DNA of 64,000 nucleotides from Bradyrhizobium prioriisuperbiae (GCF_032397745.1 NZ_CP135921.1:7180501-7244500), one strand, 5' to 3'; counted from the stretch's first letter, positions 27,940 to 38,313 are shown. Translations and numbers: made by a program. The notes: generated by a model not told the origin, from the letters alone.

Positions 27940-28347
27940 TCAAATCAGTGCCGGAGGACCGCGAGGACTAGTTTGGGTGAAGCGGAAAAATTGCTTGAGC
28001 CGAAGCTCGAAGGCCGCTTGCCGTGGCTGCGCCACGGCGATCCGGGCGAACAAGGCAGGCACCGAGGGGGGTGGGGTGACTGCCGCCAGCCCCGGACAGC
28101 AGAGCTTGCAATGGGCCGCCATGCGGCTCTTCGCGCCGCTGGCGTCTCTTTGGGCATCGATTTGGGCGTCGGATTGCCCCGCATCAGCGGATAAACTGGT
28201 GATGCAGAGCTCGTGACCCGCCGCAAAAGCGGAGACCGGAACCGCCGCGAGCAGAAACGAGGCCAGCATGACATTCAGGACAAACGCATAGACGGCCGCC
28301 CAAGCGGACCAAATTCCCATGCGTCGATGTCGCGGTATGCGTGCCAC
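27940..28347 (-). CDS. DUF2946 protein, CruR-like copper-responsive leader peptide (first copy)
   Basis: From the GTG at 28347 (GGGGAA seven bases upstream) the product is 135 residues. It has a helix (AAVYAFVLNVMLASFLLAAV), a short Asp/Gln/Ser-rich spacer, CKLC near residue 86 (AAHCKLCCPG, with a third Cys), and the C-terminal end SPRGPPALI. It shares AxxYAxVLNVxLxSxLLA, the CXXC and RGPPxLI with the copy at 23251-23631; the rest has diverged. It heads the cluster and is proposed to act as a copper-sensing nascent peptide controlling the next gene, a TonB receptor. A GTG at 28374 and an ATG at 28320 are other possible starts. Confidence 0.82.
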   Translation of the reverse strand: MARIPRHRRMGIWSAWAAVYAFVLNVMLASFLLAAVPVSAFAAGHELCITSLSADAGQSDAQIDAQRDASGAKSRMAAHCKLCCPGLAAVTPPPSVPALFARIAVAQPRQAAFELRLKQFFRFTQTSPRGPPALI

Positions 28348-28945
28348 AGCAAGTTCCCCACGCGTTGCTAACACACGGCCATGGTCCCGGCTATGGCCGG
28401 ACGGTCACAGGTGCGGCTCCGCGCCTAACGGGATACCCGCAAAAGCTGGTTCCGGAAGCTGCCGCAAATTCGAGCACAACTCTGGCGTGACAAGGAAACT
28501 GGGCACCGGCGCCCCACGTCCATGAAATTCAAATATTTGCGAGCTTTGAGACGACACAGCGAAGATTGAATTTTCATCTCTGGGTTGTATTGCACCCGAT
28601 CGCACGGAGGGCCTTGAAATGATGATTTATCTGACGCCGATCTTTTAGACATTTATTGCCGAAAAGAGTGACAAACCAAAAAGTATCAGCTAGCGTGGGA
28701 TTTCAGGCTGGACGTGAGGTTCAAGTCTGGTGGTCCAAGTCTCGGGAGGAGCCCTGACGCGCCGAAGCAGCGTCGCCCCGTTTAACAGCACCAAATCCAA
28801 CTTATCGGGGATAATAGGGTCGACACAATTTTTAAGCAGGGCATGGCCCTGCTTTTTTTTGTCTTGAGCTCTGGCGATTGAGATATCGCTGATCACTGTC
28901 GCGCGTGTCGATCACAGCACGAGCGATTCGCAGCGCCTGTGATTC
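28348..28945. other. 598-base region upstream of the receptor cluster
   Basis: This stretch lies between the first DUF2946 gene and DUF1467. It must contain the promoter of the receptor cluster (minus strand), but I cannot pick one with confidence. It is richer in A and T than its surroundings around 28520-28690. It contains a plus-strand intrinsic terminator at 28835-28860 with no protein gene before it. The short open frames here lack ribosome sites and look random. Confidence 0.45.
28835..28860 (+). terminator. Orphan intrinsic terminator
   Basis: GCAGGGC (28836-28842) and GCCCTGC (28846-28852), extended by one A:T pair, form a stem with a three-base loop, followed by eight T residues. 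It works in the plus direction, where no protein gene precedes it. A small RNA transcribed from about 28690 could end here. Confidence 0.6.
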
Positions 28946-29215
28946 CTAAAACGGAATCCCCATCATCTTCGTCAGCCGCTCGACGTTGAAATATCCGGCC
29001 CGATAGGCCCACGTGCCCGCGGCGAAGATCACCAGCGAAATGAGCGTGGTCCAGATCAGCTTTTTCGCCATCAGCGGCAGCACCGGCGCACCGGGGTCGG
29101 ATCCGGGCACGGCGTCGCCCTCCTCCATTTGGCTGCGCACGCCGAACGGCAGCACCGCGAACAGCACCACCCACCACAGCACGAAGTAAATCGCGATCGA
29201 CGAGGATATCGACAT
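28946..29215 (-). CDS. DUF1467 family membrane protein
   Basis: The 89-residue product has two membrane helices (IAIYFVLWWVVLFAVLPFGV and IWTTLISLVIFAAGTWAYRAG). The first is followed by VRSQMEEGDAVPGSDPGAP, a DUF1467 hallmark. The family is common in alphaproteobacteria beside the methylmalonyl-CoA epimerase gene, without known function. The order nuo-birA-rnj-mce-DUF1467 is conserved in this group. A short palindromic repeat separates it from the epimerase gene. Confidence 0.88.
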   Translation of the reverse strand: MSISSSIAIYFVLWWVVLFAVLPFGVRSQMEEGDAVPGSDPGAPVLPLMAKKLIWTTLISLVIFAAGTWAYRAGYFNVERLTKMMGIPF

Positions 29216-29266
29216 CAGCGCGCCTTGGTTTCGGATTGATTCATTGTCGCGCTTTATCCTTTTGAC

Positions 29267-29310
29267 GCGTTTTCTTCACGCGAACCGGTGTCCACTTCGC
29301 TTGAAAACGC
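29267..29310. repeat. Dispersed intergenic palindromic element (copy 1)
   Basis: The arms GCGTTTTC (29267-29274) and GAAAACGC (29303-29310) enclose a 28-base core (TTCACGCGAACCGGTGTCCA then CTTCGCTT). The core, with one base difference (GGTGTCC versus GGTATCC), and the arms recur at 51829-51872. In that copy one arm base pair is changed on both sides, so the pairing is kept. It lies between genes and resembles the repetitive extragenic elements of the Bradyrhizobium group. Confidence 0.7.
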
Positions 29311-29319
29311 TATGTGGCG

Positions 29320-29724
<405 letters not shown>

Positions 29725-29787
29725 GGCGTCCTCCGTCATCTTTTTGCACTGCCGATCGGACCCGACCGGAGCGCCTGTTCAATCCAA

Positions 29788-31458
29788 TCAAACCGTCAGG
29801 ACGTGCACGACGCAGAGCGGTTTCTTGCCCCACTGCTCCGCGATGGACGCCCGCACGGCGCGGCGTACCGATTCCGCCACCGCGTCCGCATCGCGGCGGC
29901 GCGCACGCGGCAGATTTTCGACGGTGGACACCACCAGATCGAAAACCTCGTCGGCGATCACCTCGCCCTCGGCATTGTTCTCAGGAATCCCCATCAGATC
30001 AACTTCGGGATCGTCCGCGAGTTCGCCGCTCTCAGTCAGGGCGATGGCGACAAAGGCGCAGCCGGCGAACGACATCCGCCGCCGGTCGGCGACTGCCCGT
30101 GACTTTTCGCCCTCGAGCAACAGTCCGTCTTTGTACAGGCGGCCCGACGGCACTTCGTCGATCACGGCGGGATCGCCCGGCCCGAGCCGCAGCAGATCGC
30201 CGTTCTTGCAGATGATGACCTTGGGCACGCCGGCGGCCCGCGCCAGCTTGGCATGCTCCGACAGATGCAGCGCCTCGCCATGGACCGGCACCAGCACCTG
30301 CGGGCGCACCCATGAGATCATGTCGCGCAGCTCGTCGCGGCGCGGATGGCCGGAGACATGGACCAGGTGGGTACGGTCGGTGATGACGTCGATCCCCTGC
30401 AGCACCAGGCCGTTGATGATGGCGCCGACCGCCTTCTCGTTGCCGGGAATGGTGCGCGAGGAAAAGATCACGCAATCGCCCTTGTTCAGGGTGATCTGCG
30501 GGTGATCGTCATTGGCGATCCGCGCCAGCGCCGCGCGCGGCTCACCCTGGCTGCCGGTGCACAGCGCCAGCACCTTGTCCGGCGGGAAATGGCCGTACAT
30601 CTCGGCGCTGCGGAAATCCGGTACGCCGTCGAGATAACCGCATTCGCGCGCCACCTGCACCACGCGCTCCATGGCGCGGCCGACCACCACCACCTCGCGG
30701 CCGGCAGCCAGAGCCGCATCGGCCACAGCGCGGAGGCGCCCCACGTTCGACGCGAAGGTCGTCACCGCAACCCGCCCCTTGGCGCCGTCGATGATCACCT
30801 TCATCGCGGCCGCGACCTCGGTCTCCGACGGCGACCGGCCCTCGCGCACCGCATTGGTGGAATCGCCGATCAACGCCAGCACGCCCTCGTCGCCGAGCTC
30901 GCGCAGCCGCTTTTCATCGGTCGGCTTGCCGATCACCGGCGTCGGGTCGATCTTCCAGTCGCCGGTGTGCAGCACGGTGCCCGCGCTGGTCCGAATGGCC
31001 AGTGCGTGGGATTCCGGAATCGAGTGCGCGACGGGAATGAATTCGACGTTGAACGGCCCGAGATCAATGCGGCCGCCGGACGGCACCACCGTGACCGGGA
31101 TCTGCGGCTGATTGCGCTCGCCCGCGCATTTGGCTTCGAACAGCGCCGCGCTGAAGGCGGTGGCGTAAATCGGCACCCGCAGCCGCGGCCACAGGTCGAT
31201 GATGGCGCCGAAATGGTCTTCGTGAGCGTGGGTCAGAACCAGGCCGACCAGGTTCTTGCGCTCCTGCTCGAGGAAACGGATGTCCGGCATCACCAGGTCG
31301 ATGCCCGGCAGACGGTCCTCGTCGCCGAACGACACGCCGAGATCGACCATCAGCCAGCTGCGCTGGTGGCGGTTGCCGAGACCGTAGATCGACAAATTCA
31401 TGCCGATCTCGCCGACGCCGCCGAGCGGCGCAAAGGTCAGTTCATCGGGCCGCGCCAT
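29788..31458 (-). CDS. rnj: Ribonuclease J
   Basis: RNase J is a metallo-beta-lactamase/beta-CASP nuclease with 5'-3' exonuclease and endonuclease activity in RNA decay and rRNA maturation. The 556-residue product has the zinc motif LTHAHEDHFGA near residues 76-86, HTGDWKIDPTP, the beta-CASP segment CTGSQGEPRAALARI, and the motif C region VSGHPRRDEL and VPVHGEALH. The ATG overlaps the birA stop (TAATG), giving translational coupling. Its place behind birA and nuo is typical of Hyphomicrobiales. Confidence 0.95.
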   Translation of the reverse strand: MARPDELTFAPLGGVGEIGMNLSIYGLGNRHQRSWLMVDLGVSFGDEDRLPGIDLVMPDIRFLEQERKNLVGLVLTHAHEDHFGAIIDLWPRLRVPIYATAFSAALFEAKCAGERNQPQIPVTVVPSGGRIDLGPFNVEFIPVAHSIPESHALAIRTSAGTVLHTGDWKIDPTPVIGKPTDEKRLRELGDEGVLALIGDSTNAVREGRSPSETEVAAAMKVIIDGAKGRVAVTTFASNVGRLRAVADAALAAGREVVVVGRAMERVVQVARECGYLDGVPDFRSAEMYGHFPPDKVLALCTGSQGEPRAALARIANDDHPQITLNKGDCVIFSSRTIPGNEKAVGAIINGLVLQGIDVITDRTHLVHVSGHPRRDELRDMISWVRPQVLVPVHGEALHLSEHAKLARAAGVPKVIICKNGDLLRLGPGDPAVIDEVPSGRLYKDGLLLEGEKSRAVADRRRMSFAGCAFVAIALTESGELADDPEVDLMGIPENNAEGEVIADEVFDLVVSTVENLPRARRRDADAVAESVRRAVRASIAEQWGKKPLCVVHVLTV

Positions 31459-32270
31459 TACAGCGCCCTCGCCGAGGCGGCAGAGCCGAAATAGACGTCG
31501 CCGGCGGCGATCGGCACCCGGGCGCCGGTTTCGGTTGCGATGATCAGGCAGCCTGCTTCATCGATCGTCTCGAAAACACCCGTAATGGTCGATCCTCCGG
31601 ACTTTACTGATACCTGCTCGCCAAGACCGGACGCGCGCTCCAGCCACAACTGCCGCAGCGCGCCGAATCCCCTGCCATTGTCCCACACCGACCGCAGTCC
31701 GGCCCAGGCGTCGGACAGCGCCGCAAACAGCTCCTCCGCACCGACATGGACGCCCAGCGCATGCAGGGCCGTGGCCGGAAACGGGGTGCCCTCCGGCGCC
31801 GCCACCACATTGACGCCAATACCGACCACGACCGCAAGCTCTCGTTTGCCGAAGGCCTCGGCCTCCAGCGAAATGCCCGACAGCTTGCGCCGGCCGGCGA
31901 GCACGTCGTTCGGCCATTTCATCTCGAATTTGGTGTCGTCGGAGTCCGGCGCGCGCAGCCGCGCCTCGATGCTCACCGCCTGCAGCGCCTGTTCCAGCGC
32001 AAGCCCGGCGGCAAATCCCAAGGTCGCGGCGACCGGCGGGGCGACATCCATCACCTCGACGATACTGGCGGCGAGATTGCCGCGTGGCGACACCCAGGCA
32101 CGGTCGCGCCGGCCACGGCCCGCGGTCTGCTGCTGGGTGACGAACCAGGTCGGCCCGCGCTCACCTGCCCGCGCATGGGCCATCGCTTCGGTGTTGGTGG
32201 ATCCGATGCTGTCGAACGCTTCCAGCCGATAGCCTGTCGATGCGGCCTTCGGACCGAGCGCGAACGCCAT
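31458..32270 (-). CDS. birA: Biotin-[acetyl-CoA carboxylase] ligase
   Basis: The 270-residue enzyme attaches biotin to carboxylase carrier proteins through biotinyl-AMP. It has the catalytic core with STNTEA, QQQTAGRGRRDRAWVSP (the GRGRR adenylate loop), KWPNDVLAGRRKLSGI, VVVGIGVNVV and the C-terminal SH3-like domain (GVFETIDEAGCLII). It lacks the N-terminal winged-helix repressor domain of E. coli BirA, so it is an enzyme only. The start overlaps the nuoN stop (TGATG) and the stop overlaps the rnj start. Confidence 0.94.
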   Translation of the reverse strand: MAFALGPKAASTGYRLEAFDSIGSTNTEAMAHARAGERGPTWFVTQQQTAGRGRRDRAWVSPRGNLAASIVEVMDVAPPVAATLGFAAGLALEQALQAVSIEARLRAPDSDDTKFEMKWPNDVLAGRRKLSGISLEAEAFGKRELAVVVGIGVNVVAAPEGTPFPATALHALGVHVGAEELFAALSDAWAGLRSVWDNGRGFGALRQLWLERASGLGEQVSVKSGGSTITGVFETIDEAGCLIIATETGARVPIAAGDVYFGSAASARAL

Positions 32271-33700
32271 CAGAACAGGGACTTCGCCGCCGCCGCCGCC
32301 GCTTTCACGAGCGGCGCCGGATAGACGAAGAACAGGATGGTGAAGGTGCCGGCGATCGCCAGCACAGCGCGCAGCTCGATACGGACCGGGTCGACCGCGC
32401 CGACCGGCTCATCGAAGTACATGGTCTTGATGATGGTGAGATAATAGAACGCACCCACCACGCTCGACAGCACGCCGATCACCGCCAGCGTGAACAGGCC
32501 GGCCTTGATGGCGGCCAGGAACACGTAGAATTTGGCGAAGAAGCCGGCCAGCGGCGGAATGCCGGCCAGTGAAAACAGCAGCATGGCGAAAAAGAATGCC
32601 AGCAGCGGATTGGTCCGCGCGAGCCCTGCGAAATCCGCAATCTTCTCGACTGCCTGCCCCTGGCGTTTCATCGCCAGGATGATCGAGAACGAAGCCAGCG
32701 TCATCGCCACATAGATCGCGATGTAGACGAGCACGCCCTGGGCGCCCTCGGGCGTGCCGGCGGACAACCCAACCAGCGCGAAGCCCATGTGGCCGATGGA
32801 GGAATAGGCCATCAGGCGCTTGATGTTGGTCTGCCCGATCGCCGCGAACGACCCCAGCGCCATGGAGGCGATGGCCACGAACGCCACGATCTGCTGCCAT
32901 TCATGGACGATGCCCGGGAACGCGGTCAGGGTCACGCGGGTGAACACGGCGAGCGCGGCCACCTTCGGGGCGGAGGCGAAAAACGCCGTCACCGGTGTCG
33001 GCGCGCCCTCGTAGACGTCGGGCGTCCACATGTGGAAGGGCACCGCGGAGACCTTGAAGCAGAGCCCGGCAAGCAGGAAGACGATGCCGAACACGATGCC
33101 GATGCTGCCTTCCTTGGCCGCCGCGGCGATGCCGGCGAAGCTCACGGTGCCGGTGAAGCCATAGACCAGCGAGGCGCCGTAGAGCAGCATGCCCGACGAC
33201 AGCGCACCGAGGACGAAATACTTCAGGCCGGCTTCAGTCGACTTGGCGTCGTCGCGATGGCTCGCCGCCACCACGTACAGCGCAAGCGACATCAGTTCGA
33301 GGCCGAGATAGAGCATGATCAGGTCGCCGGCCGAGATCAGCACCATCATGCCGACGGTCGACAGCAGGATCAGGATCGCGAATTCGAAAATCCTCCGCGA
33401 GGAATCCGACAGGAATTCCCGCGCCAGAATCAGCGTGGTGCCGGAGCCGATCAGCGCCAGGATCTTCAGGAAACGCGCGAAGTCGTCGACGATGAAGCTG
33501 CCGTTGAACGTCGTCAGCTTGCCCGCCGGCAGCAACAGCACCAGCGCGCCGATCACGACCAGCAGCAGCACTGCAAGCACATTGATCAGGCCGGTGACCT
33601 GCTGGCCGCGGTAGGCGCCGAGCATCAGGAGCAGCATCGCACCCAGCGCCAGCACAATCTCCGGCAACACGGGAAGCAGGGAATATCCGGCGAAACTCAT
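32270..33700 (-). CDS. nuoN: NADH-quinone oxidoreductase subunit N
   Basis: NuoN is one of three antiporter-like proton-pumping membrane subunits of complex I. The 476-residue product has about 14 helices, with the conserved LGLELMSLALYV including the key Glu, GLCFKVSAVPFHMWTPDVYEG with the central Lys, and LMAYSSIGHMGF. The ATG at 33700 gives MSFAGYSLLPVLPEI. It is the last nuo gene, coupled to birA. The 79-base gap to nuoM holds a 15-base repeat in three copies. Confidence 0.95.
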   Translation of the reverse strand: MSFAGYSLLPVLPEIVLALGAMLLLMLGAYRGQQVTGLINVLAVLLLVVIGALVLLLPAGKLTTFNGSFIVDDFARFLKILALIGSGTTLILAREFLSDSSRRIFEFAILILLSTVGMMVLISAGDLIMLYLGLELMSLALYVVAASHRDDAKSTEAGLKYFVLGALSSGMLLYGASLVYGFTGTVSFAGIAAAAKEGSIGIVFGIVFLLAGLCFKVSAVPFHMWTPDVYEGAPTPVTAFFASAPKVAALAVFTRVTLTAFPGIVHEWQQIVAFVAIASMALGSFAAIGQTNIKRLMAYSSIGHMGFALVGLSAGTPEGAQGVLVYIAIYVAMTLASFSIILAMKRQGQAVEKIADFAGLARTNPLLAFFFAMLLFSLAGIPPLAGFFAKFYVFLAAIKAGLFTLAVIGVLSSVVGAFYYLTIIKTMYFDEPVGAVDPVRIELRAVLAIAGTFTILFFVYPAPLVKAAAAAAKSLF

Positions 33701-33736
33701 GATGTGCAATCCCGATCCGTCGCGGTTGGCATGGTC

Positions 33737-33781
33737 GTGTTCGAGACGCTTATGTTCAAAAAGCTCTTGTTCAAGAAGCTC
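33737..33781. repeat. 15-base tandem repeat, three copies, between nuoM and nuoN
   Basis: GTGTTCGAGACGCTT (33737-33751), ATGTTCAAAAAGCTC (33752-33766) and TTGTTCAAGAAGCTC (33767-33781) are consecutive 15-base units; the last two differ at two positions. The array touches the nuoM stop codon. On the plus strand the repeat could be read as FKKL units, but no gene runs that way. Confidence 0.6.
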
Positions 33782-35285
33782 ATGGCAGCGCCGCCGCCTT
33801 CACGACCGTAATCGCCTGGCTGTAATTGGTGACAAGCTGCTGGATCGAAGCCGACGACATGTCGAGTATCGGCTTCGGATAAACACCGAACAGGATGGTG
33901 AGCACGACCAGCGGCACCAGGATCACGCCCTCGCGCAGGGTCAGATCCTTGATGCCGGCTAGCGACGGCTTGTCCAGCACGCCGAACACCACCTTGCGGT
34001 AGAGCCACAGCGCATACCCCGCCGACAGGATGACGCCGAGGGTGGCGACGGTGGCGGTGGGGATGCTGACCTTGAAGGTGCCCAGCAGGGTCAGGAATTC
34101 ACCGACAAAGCCAGAGGTGCCGGGAAGACCGACATTGGCCATGGTGAACACCATGAAGACAAAGGCATACAGCGGCATCCGGTTGACCAGGCCGCCATAA
34201 GCCGCGATCTCGCGGGTGTGCAACCGGTCGTAAACCACGCCGACGCAGAGAAACAGCGCGCCGGAGACGATGCCGTGAGACACCATCTGGAACACGCCGC
34301 CAGCGACACCCTGCACGGTGCCGGCGAAGATCCCCATGGTGACGAAGCCCATGTGGGCGACCGACGAATAGGCGATCAGCTTCTTGATGTCTTCCTGCAT
34401 CAGCGCGACCAGCGACGTGTAGACAATCGCGATGGCCGAGAGCGTGAAGACCAGCGGCGCGAAGTCGTGCGACGCCAGCGGGAACATCGGCAGCGAGAAA
34501 CGCAGGAAGCCGTAGCCGCCCATCTTCAGCAGGATGGCCGCCAGGACAACGGAGCCCGCGGTCGGCGCTTCGACGTGAGCGTCCGGCAGCCAGGTGTGCA
34601 CCGGCCACATCGGCATCTTCACCGCGAACGAGGCGAAAAAGGCGAGCCAGGCCCAGGTCTGCATGCCGCGCGGCACGGCGGTGTGCATCAGGGTCGGAAT
34701 GTCGGTGGTGCCGGCATTCCAGTACAGCGCCATGATCGCCAGCAGCATCAGCACCGAGCCGAGCAGCGTGTAGAGGAAGAACTTGAAGCTGGCATAGACC
34801 CGGCGCGGACCGCCCCACACGCCGATGATCAGGAACATCGGAATCAGGCCGCCCTCGAAGAACAGGTAGAACAGCACGAGATCGAGCGCCGAGAAGGTGC
34901 CGACCATCAGCGTTTCCAAAAGCAGGAACGCCATCATGTATTCGCGCACCCGCATGGTCACAGATTTCCAGCTCGCGATGATGCAGAACGGCATCAGCGC
35001 GGTGGTCAGGATGACAAACGGCAGCGAGATGCCGTCAACGCCCATGTGATAGTTGATGGCCTGCGCCAGCCATGGGGCCTTTTCGACGAACTGGAAGTCC
35101 GGCTGCGCCGGATCGAAGCGCCAGACCAGGATCAGCGACACCGCGAAGGTGACCAGCGTGGTCCACAGCGCGATCCAGCGCGCATTGCGGCGCGCCGCCT
35201 CGTCATCACCGCGGCAGAGATAGACCAGGATCGCGCCGACGACCGGCAGGAAGGTGACGACGGAAAGAATGGGCCAGGTTGTCAT
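33780..35285 (-). CDS. nuoM: NADH-quinone oxidoreductase subunit M
   Basis: NuoM is the middle antiporter-like subunit of the complex I membrane arm. The 501-residue product has ~14 helices and conserved [20 protein letters not shown] (Glu), [21 protein letters not shown] (Lys) and [14 protein letters not shown]. The ATG at 35285 overlaps the nuoL stop (TAATG). An open frame reaching further upstream only overlaps nuoL in another frame and is not part of NuoM. Confidence 0.95.
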   Translation of the reverse strand: MTTWPILSVVTFLPVVGAILVYLCRGDDEAARRNARWIALWTTLVTFAVSLILVWRFDPAQPDFQFVEKAPWLAQAINYHMGVDGISLPFVILTTALMPFCIIASWKSVTMRVREYMMAFLLLETLMVGTFSALDLVLFYLFFEGGLIPMFLIIGVWGGPRRVYASFKFFLYTLLGSVLMLLAIMALYWNAGTTDIPTLMHTAVPRGMQTWAWLAFFASFAVKMPMWPVHTWLPDAHVEAPTAGSVVLAAILLKMGGYGFLRFSLPMFPLASHDFAPLVFTLSAIAIVYTSLVALMQEDIKKLIAYSSVAHMGFVTMGIFAGTVQGVAGGVFQMVSHGIVSGALFLCVGVVYDRLHTREIAAYGGLVNRMPLYAFVFMVFTMANVGLPGTSGFVGEFLTLLGTFKVSIPTATVATLGVILSAGYALWLYRKVVFGVLDKPSLAGIKDLTLREGVILVPLVVLTILFGVYPKPILDMSSASIQQLVTNYSQAITVVKAAALP

Positions 35286-37363
35286 TATTGGCCCCCGAGA
35301 CCGAATATGAACCAGGTGATCAGCCCGGCGACGCCGATCAGCATCGCGAAGGCATAGTGATAGAGATAGCCGCTCTGAAGTTTGACGGCTCCGCGGGTGA
35401 TATCGAGCACCCGCGCCGAGATGCCGTCGGGACCGAGGCCGTCGATGACGGCGCCGTCGCCTTTCTTCCAGAGGAAATAACCCAGCCGCTTGGCGGGCCG
35501 TACAAACAGGAAGTCGTAGAGCTCGTCGAAGTACCACTTGTTGAGCAGGAACCGATAGAGCATCGGATGGTCGTTGGCGAGCTCGACCGGCAGATAGGGC
35601 TTGGCGATGTAGAACACGTAGGACACCAGGAAACCGAGCACCATCATCACCGTCGGCAGGTAAGCGATGGTTTCCGGAATGTGGTGCATCTCCTCAAGGA
35701 GGTGGTCCTTCATCTTCAGCGACTCGCGGAAGAACTCTTCCACGCCATGGCCGGCGAACACTTCCTTGAACGGGAATCCGACAAGGATCGAGCCCGCGGC
35801 TAGCACCGCCAGCGGGATCAGCATCGTGAGCGGGCTTTCATGCGCCGCCTTGTGGTGCTCCTGATCGTGAGGATCGCCATGGAAGGTCTTGAAAATCAGG
35901 CGCCAGGAATAGAACGAGGTCAGACCGGCGGCGATCACGGTGGCCAGGAACGCGTAGAACGCGAACGGATTGTGCGCGACGTAGGCGGATTCGATGATCG
36001 CGTCCTTGGAGAAGTAGCCCGCCGTCAGCGGGAAGCCGGTCAGCGCCAGCGTGCCGATCACCATCACCGCATAGGTGAAGGGAATGCGATCCTTCAGCCC
36101 GCCCATCTTCCGGATGTCCTGTTCGTGGTGCATCGCAGTGATCACCGAACCCGAGCCGAGGAACAGCAGCGCCTTGAAGAACGCGTGGGTGAACAGATGG
36201 AACATGCCGACCGAGTAGGCCCCCGCCCCCATCGCCACGAACATGTAGCCGAGCTGCGAACAGGTCGAGTACGCCACGATCCGCTTGATGTCGTTCTGCA
36301 CCAGACCAATGGTCGCCGCGAACAGCGCGGTGGTGCCGCCGACCAGCATCACGAAAGCCTGGGCATTCGGAGCCAGCTCGAACAGCGGCGACAACCGCGC
36401 CACCATGAACACGCCCGCGGTCACCATGGTCGCGGCGTGAATCAGCGCCGACACCGGGGTCGGGCCTTCCATCGCGTCCGGCAACCAGGTGTGCAGCAGG
36501 AACTGGGCTGATTTGCCCATCGCGCCCATGAACAGCAGCAGGCAGGTCAGCGTCAGCGCGTCAACATGCCAGCCGAAGAAATTGATGGTCTTGCCGGTGA
36601 GGCCCGCCGCGCCGGCAAAGATGGTGTCGAAGTCGGTCGAACCGATCAATGCGAAGATGGCAAAAATGCCGAGCGCGAAACCGAAGTCGCCGACGCGGTT
36701 GACCACGAAGGCCTTGATGGCGGCGGCATTGGCCGACGGCTTCTGGAACCAGAAGCCGATCAGCAGGTAGCTGGCGAGACCGACGCCTTCCCAGCCGAAG
36801 AACAGCTGCACCAGATTGTCGGCCGTCACCAGCATCAGCATGGCGAAGGTGAACAGCGACAGATAGGCCATGAACCGCGGGCGGTTCGGATCCTCGCTCA
36901 TGTAACCGAGCGAATACAGATGCACCAGCGACGACACGGTGTTGACCACCACCAGCATCACCGCGGTCAGGGTATCAACCCGCAGCGTCCAGGCGACGTT
37001 GAGGTCGCCGGAGTTGATCCAGGGCAGCAGCGCGACGCGGGCATCATGGTGCATGAAGCCGACGTCGACGAACATCACCCACGACAGTCCCGCCGCGATC
37101 AGCAGCAGCGTGGTGGTGATCAGCTCCGCAGCGCGCGAGCCGGCAGCCGGCGGTTCGACCGCATGGTGGTCGTCGTGGCCATGATCGTCATGGCCGTGCG
37201 CATCATGGGCGACGGCGGCGTGAGCGGCATGATCATCGTGACCGTGATCATGGCCGTGGTCCATTTCGTCGCCGCTCGGGTTGCGCGCATGCGCGCCGAA
37301 TATCGCGATCAGACCGGCGATGATCGCGCCCAGCAGTGGCAGGAAAACAATGGCCTGAATCAT
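35285..37363 (-). CDS. nuoL: NADH-quinone oxidoreductase subunit L with His-rich loop
   Basis: NuoL is the distal antiporter-like subunit, with a C-terminal lateral helix that runs along the membrane arm. The 692-residue product shows [54 protein letters not shown] and the long C-terminal part. An unusual feature is a segment at about residues 35-69, between the first and second helices, with 13 His mixed with Asp and Gly ([22 protein letters not shown]). E. coli NuoL has no such loop. It would lie in the periplasm or cytoplasm depending on helix count and could bind metal. nuoK ends six bases before the start. Confidence 0.95.
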   Translation of the reverse strand: MIQAIVFLPLLGAIIAGLIAIFGAHARNPSGDEMDHGHDHGHDDHAAHAAVAHDAHGHDDHGHDDHHAVEPPAAGSRAAELITTTLLLIAAGLSWVMFVDVGFMHHDARVALLPWINSGDLNVAWTLRVDTLTAVMLVVVNTVSSLVHLYSLGYMSEDPNRPRFMAYLSLFTFAMLMLVTADNLVQLFFGWEGVGLASYLLIGFWFQKPSANAAAIKAFVVNRVGDFGFALGIFAIFALIGSTDFDTIFAGAAGLTGKTINFFGWHVDALTLTCLLLFMGAMGKSAQFLLHTWLPDAMEGPTPVSALIHAATMVTAGVFMVARLSPLFELAPNAQAFVMLVGGTTALFAATIGLVQNDIKRIVAYSTCSQLGYMFVAMGAGAYSVGMFHLFTHAFFKALLFLGSGSVITAMHHEQDIRKMGGLKDRIPFTYAVMVIGTLALTGFPLTAGYFSKDAIIESAYVAHNPFAFYAFLATVIAAGLTSFYSWRLIFKTFHGDPHDQEHHKAAHESPLTMLIPLAVLAAGSILVGFPFKEVFAGHGVEEFFRESLKMKDHLLEEMHHIPETIAYLPTVMMVLGFLVSYVFYIAKPYLPVELANDHPMLYRFLLNKWYFDELYDFLFVRPAKRLGYFLWKKGDGAVIDGLGPDGISARVLDITRGAVKLQSGYLYHYAFAMLIGVAGLITWFIFGLGGQ

Positions 37364-37369
37364 CAGCCG

Positions 37370-37678
37370 TCAGCCCTTCATCAGATTGATGTCTTCGACC
37401 GCGATCGAGCCGCGGTTGCGATAGAACACCACCAGCACGGCAAGTCCGATCGCCGCTTCCGCGGCGGCTACGGTCAGAACCAATAGCGCGAACACCTGCC
37501 CCACGATGTCATTGAGGAACGTCGAGAACGCCACCAGGTTGATGTTGACGGCGAGCAGGATCAGCTCGATCGACATCAGGATGACGATGACGTTCTTGCG
37601 ATTGAGAAAAATGCCGAGAATGCCCAGCGTGAACAGGATGGCGGCGACCGCCAGATAGTGTCCGAGCCCGATGATCAT
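37370..37678 (-). CDS. nuoK: NADH-quinone oxidoreductase subunit K
   Basis: The 102-residue subunit has three helices, with the conserved Glu residues in [15 protein letters not shown] and [16 protein letters not shown] needed for proton transfer. The ATG at 37678 overlaps the nuoJ stop (ATGA) and gives the canonical MIIGLGHYL start; a GTG three codons earlier is less likely. Confidence 0.95.
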   Translation of the reverse strand: MIIGLGHYLAVAAILFTLGILGIFLNRKNVIVILMSIELILLAVNINLVAFSTFLNDIVGQVFALLVLTVAAAEAAIGLAVLVVFYRNRGSIAVEDINLMKG

Positions 37679-38313
37679 CGCACCCACCCTTCGGCATCGG
37701 CGTCCTGCAGGCCCTGCCCGGACGCCACCTTGCGTACGTCCATCGCCATCTCCTTGGTGCGCGCGTTCTGCACCGGAACGCTCTGGCGCTTGACGCTCGC
37801 CTTGTGGCGCAGCGTCAGCACGATGGCCCCGATCATGGCGACCAGCAGCACCGCGCCGGCGAGCTGGAAGTAATGCACATACTTCGTATAAAGCACGAGG
37901 CCGAGCGCCTCGGCATTGCTGACATTGGACGGGATCGGCGCCACCACCGTCTTGACCAGCGCCGGGTTGATGACCCAGCCGCCGGCCACCAGCAGCAGCT
38001 CAGCCAGGAAGATCGCGCCGATCAGCAGGCCGACCGGCAGATACTCCAGGAAGCCCTGCCGCAGTTCGGCGAAATCGACGTCGAGCATCATGATCACGAA
38101 CAGGAACAGCACCGCGACCGCACCGACATAGACCACCACCAGGATCATGGCGAGGAACTCGGCGCCCATCAGGATGAACAGGCCCGACGCGTTGACGAAG
38201 GCCAGGATCAGGAACAGCACCGAATGCACGGGATTGCGCGAGGCAATCACCATCACCGCGGAGGCGACGCAGATGCCCGCGAACAGATAAAAGAACAGCG
38301 CAGGAAGGATCAT
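37675..38313 (-). CDS. nuoJ: NADH-quinone oxidoreductase subunit J
   Basis: The 212-residue membrane subunit has five helices, including the pi-bulge helix [19 protein letters not shown] that moves during turnover. The C-terminal tail beyond [12 protein letters not shown] is polar, ending ADAEGWVR. It starts nine bases after the nuoI stop and overlaps nuoK. Confidence 0.95.
   Translation of the reverse strand: MILPALFFYLFAGICVASAVMVIASRNPVHSVLFLILAFVNASGLFILMGAEFLAMILVVVYVGAVAVLFLFVIMMLDVDFAELRQGFLEYLPVGLLIGAIFLAELLLVAGGWVINPALVKTVVAPIPSNVSNAEALGLVLYTKYVHYFQLAGAVLLVAMIGAIVLTLRHKASVKRQSVPVQNARTKEMAMDVRKVASGQGLQDADAEGWVR

Noticed and set aside
28405..28896. Three short minus-strand open frames in the large intergenic region
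   Set aside because: No ribosome sites, no signal or membrane segments, and biased residue content; they are likely random.
33697..34008. Minus-strand 103-codon open frame overlapping the nuoM 3' end
   Set aside because: It overlaps nuoM in another frame and has no nuo-like features.
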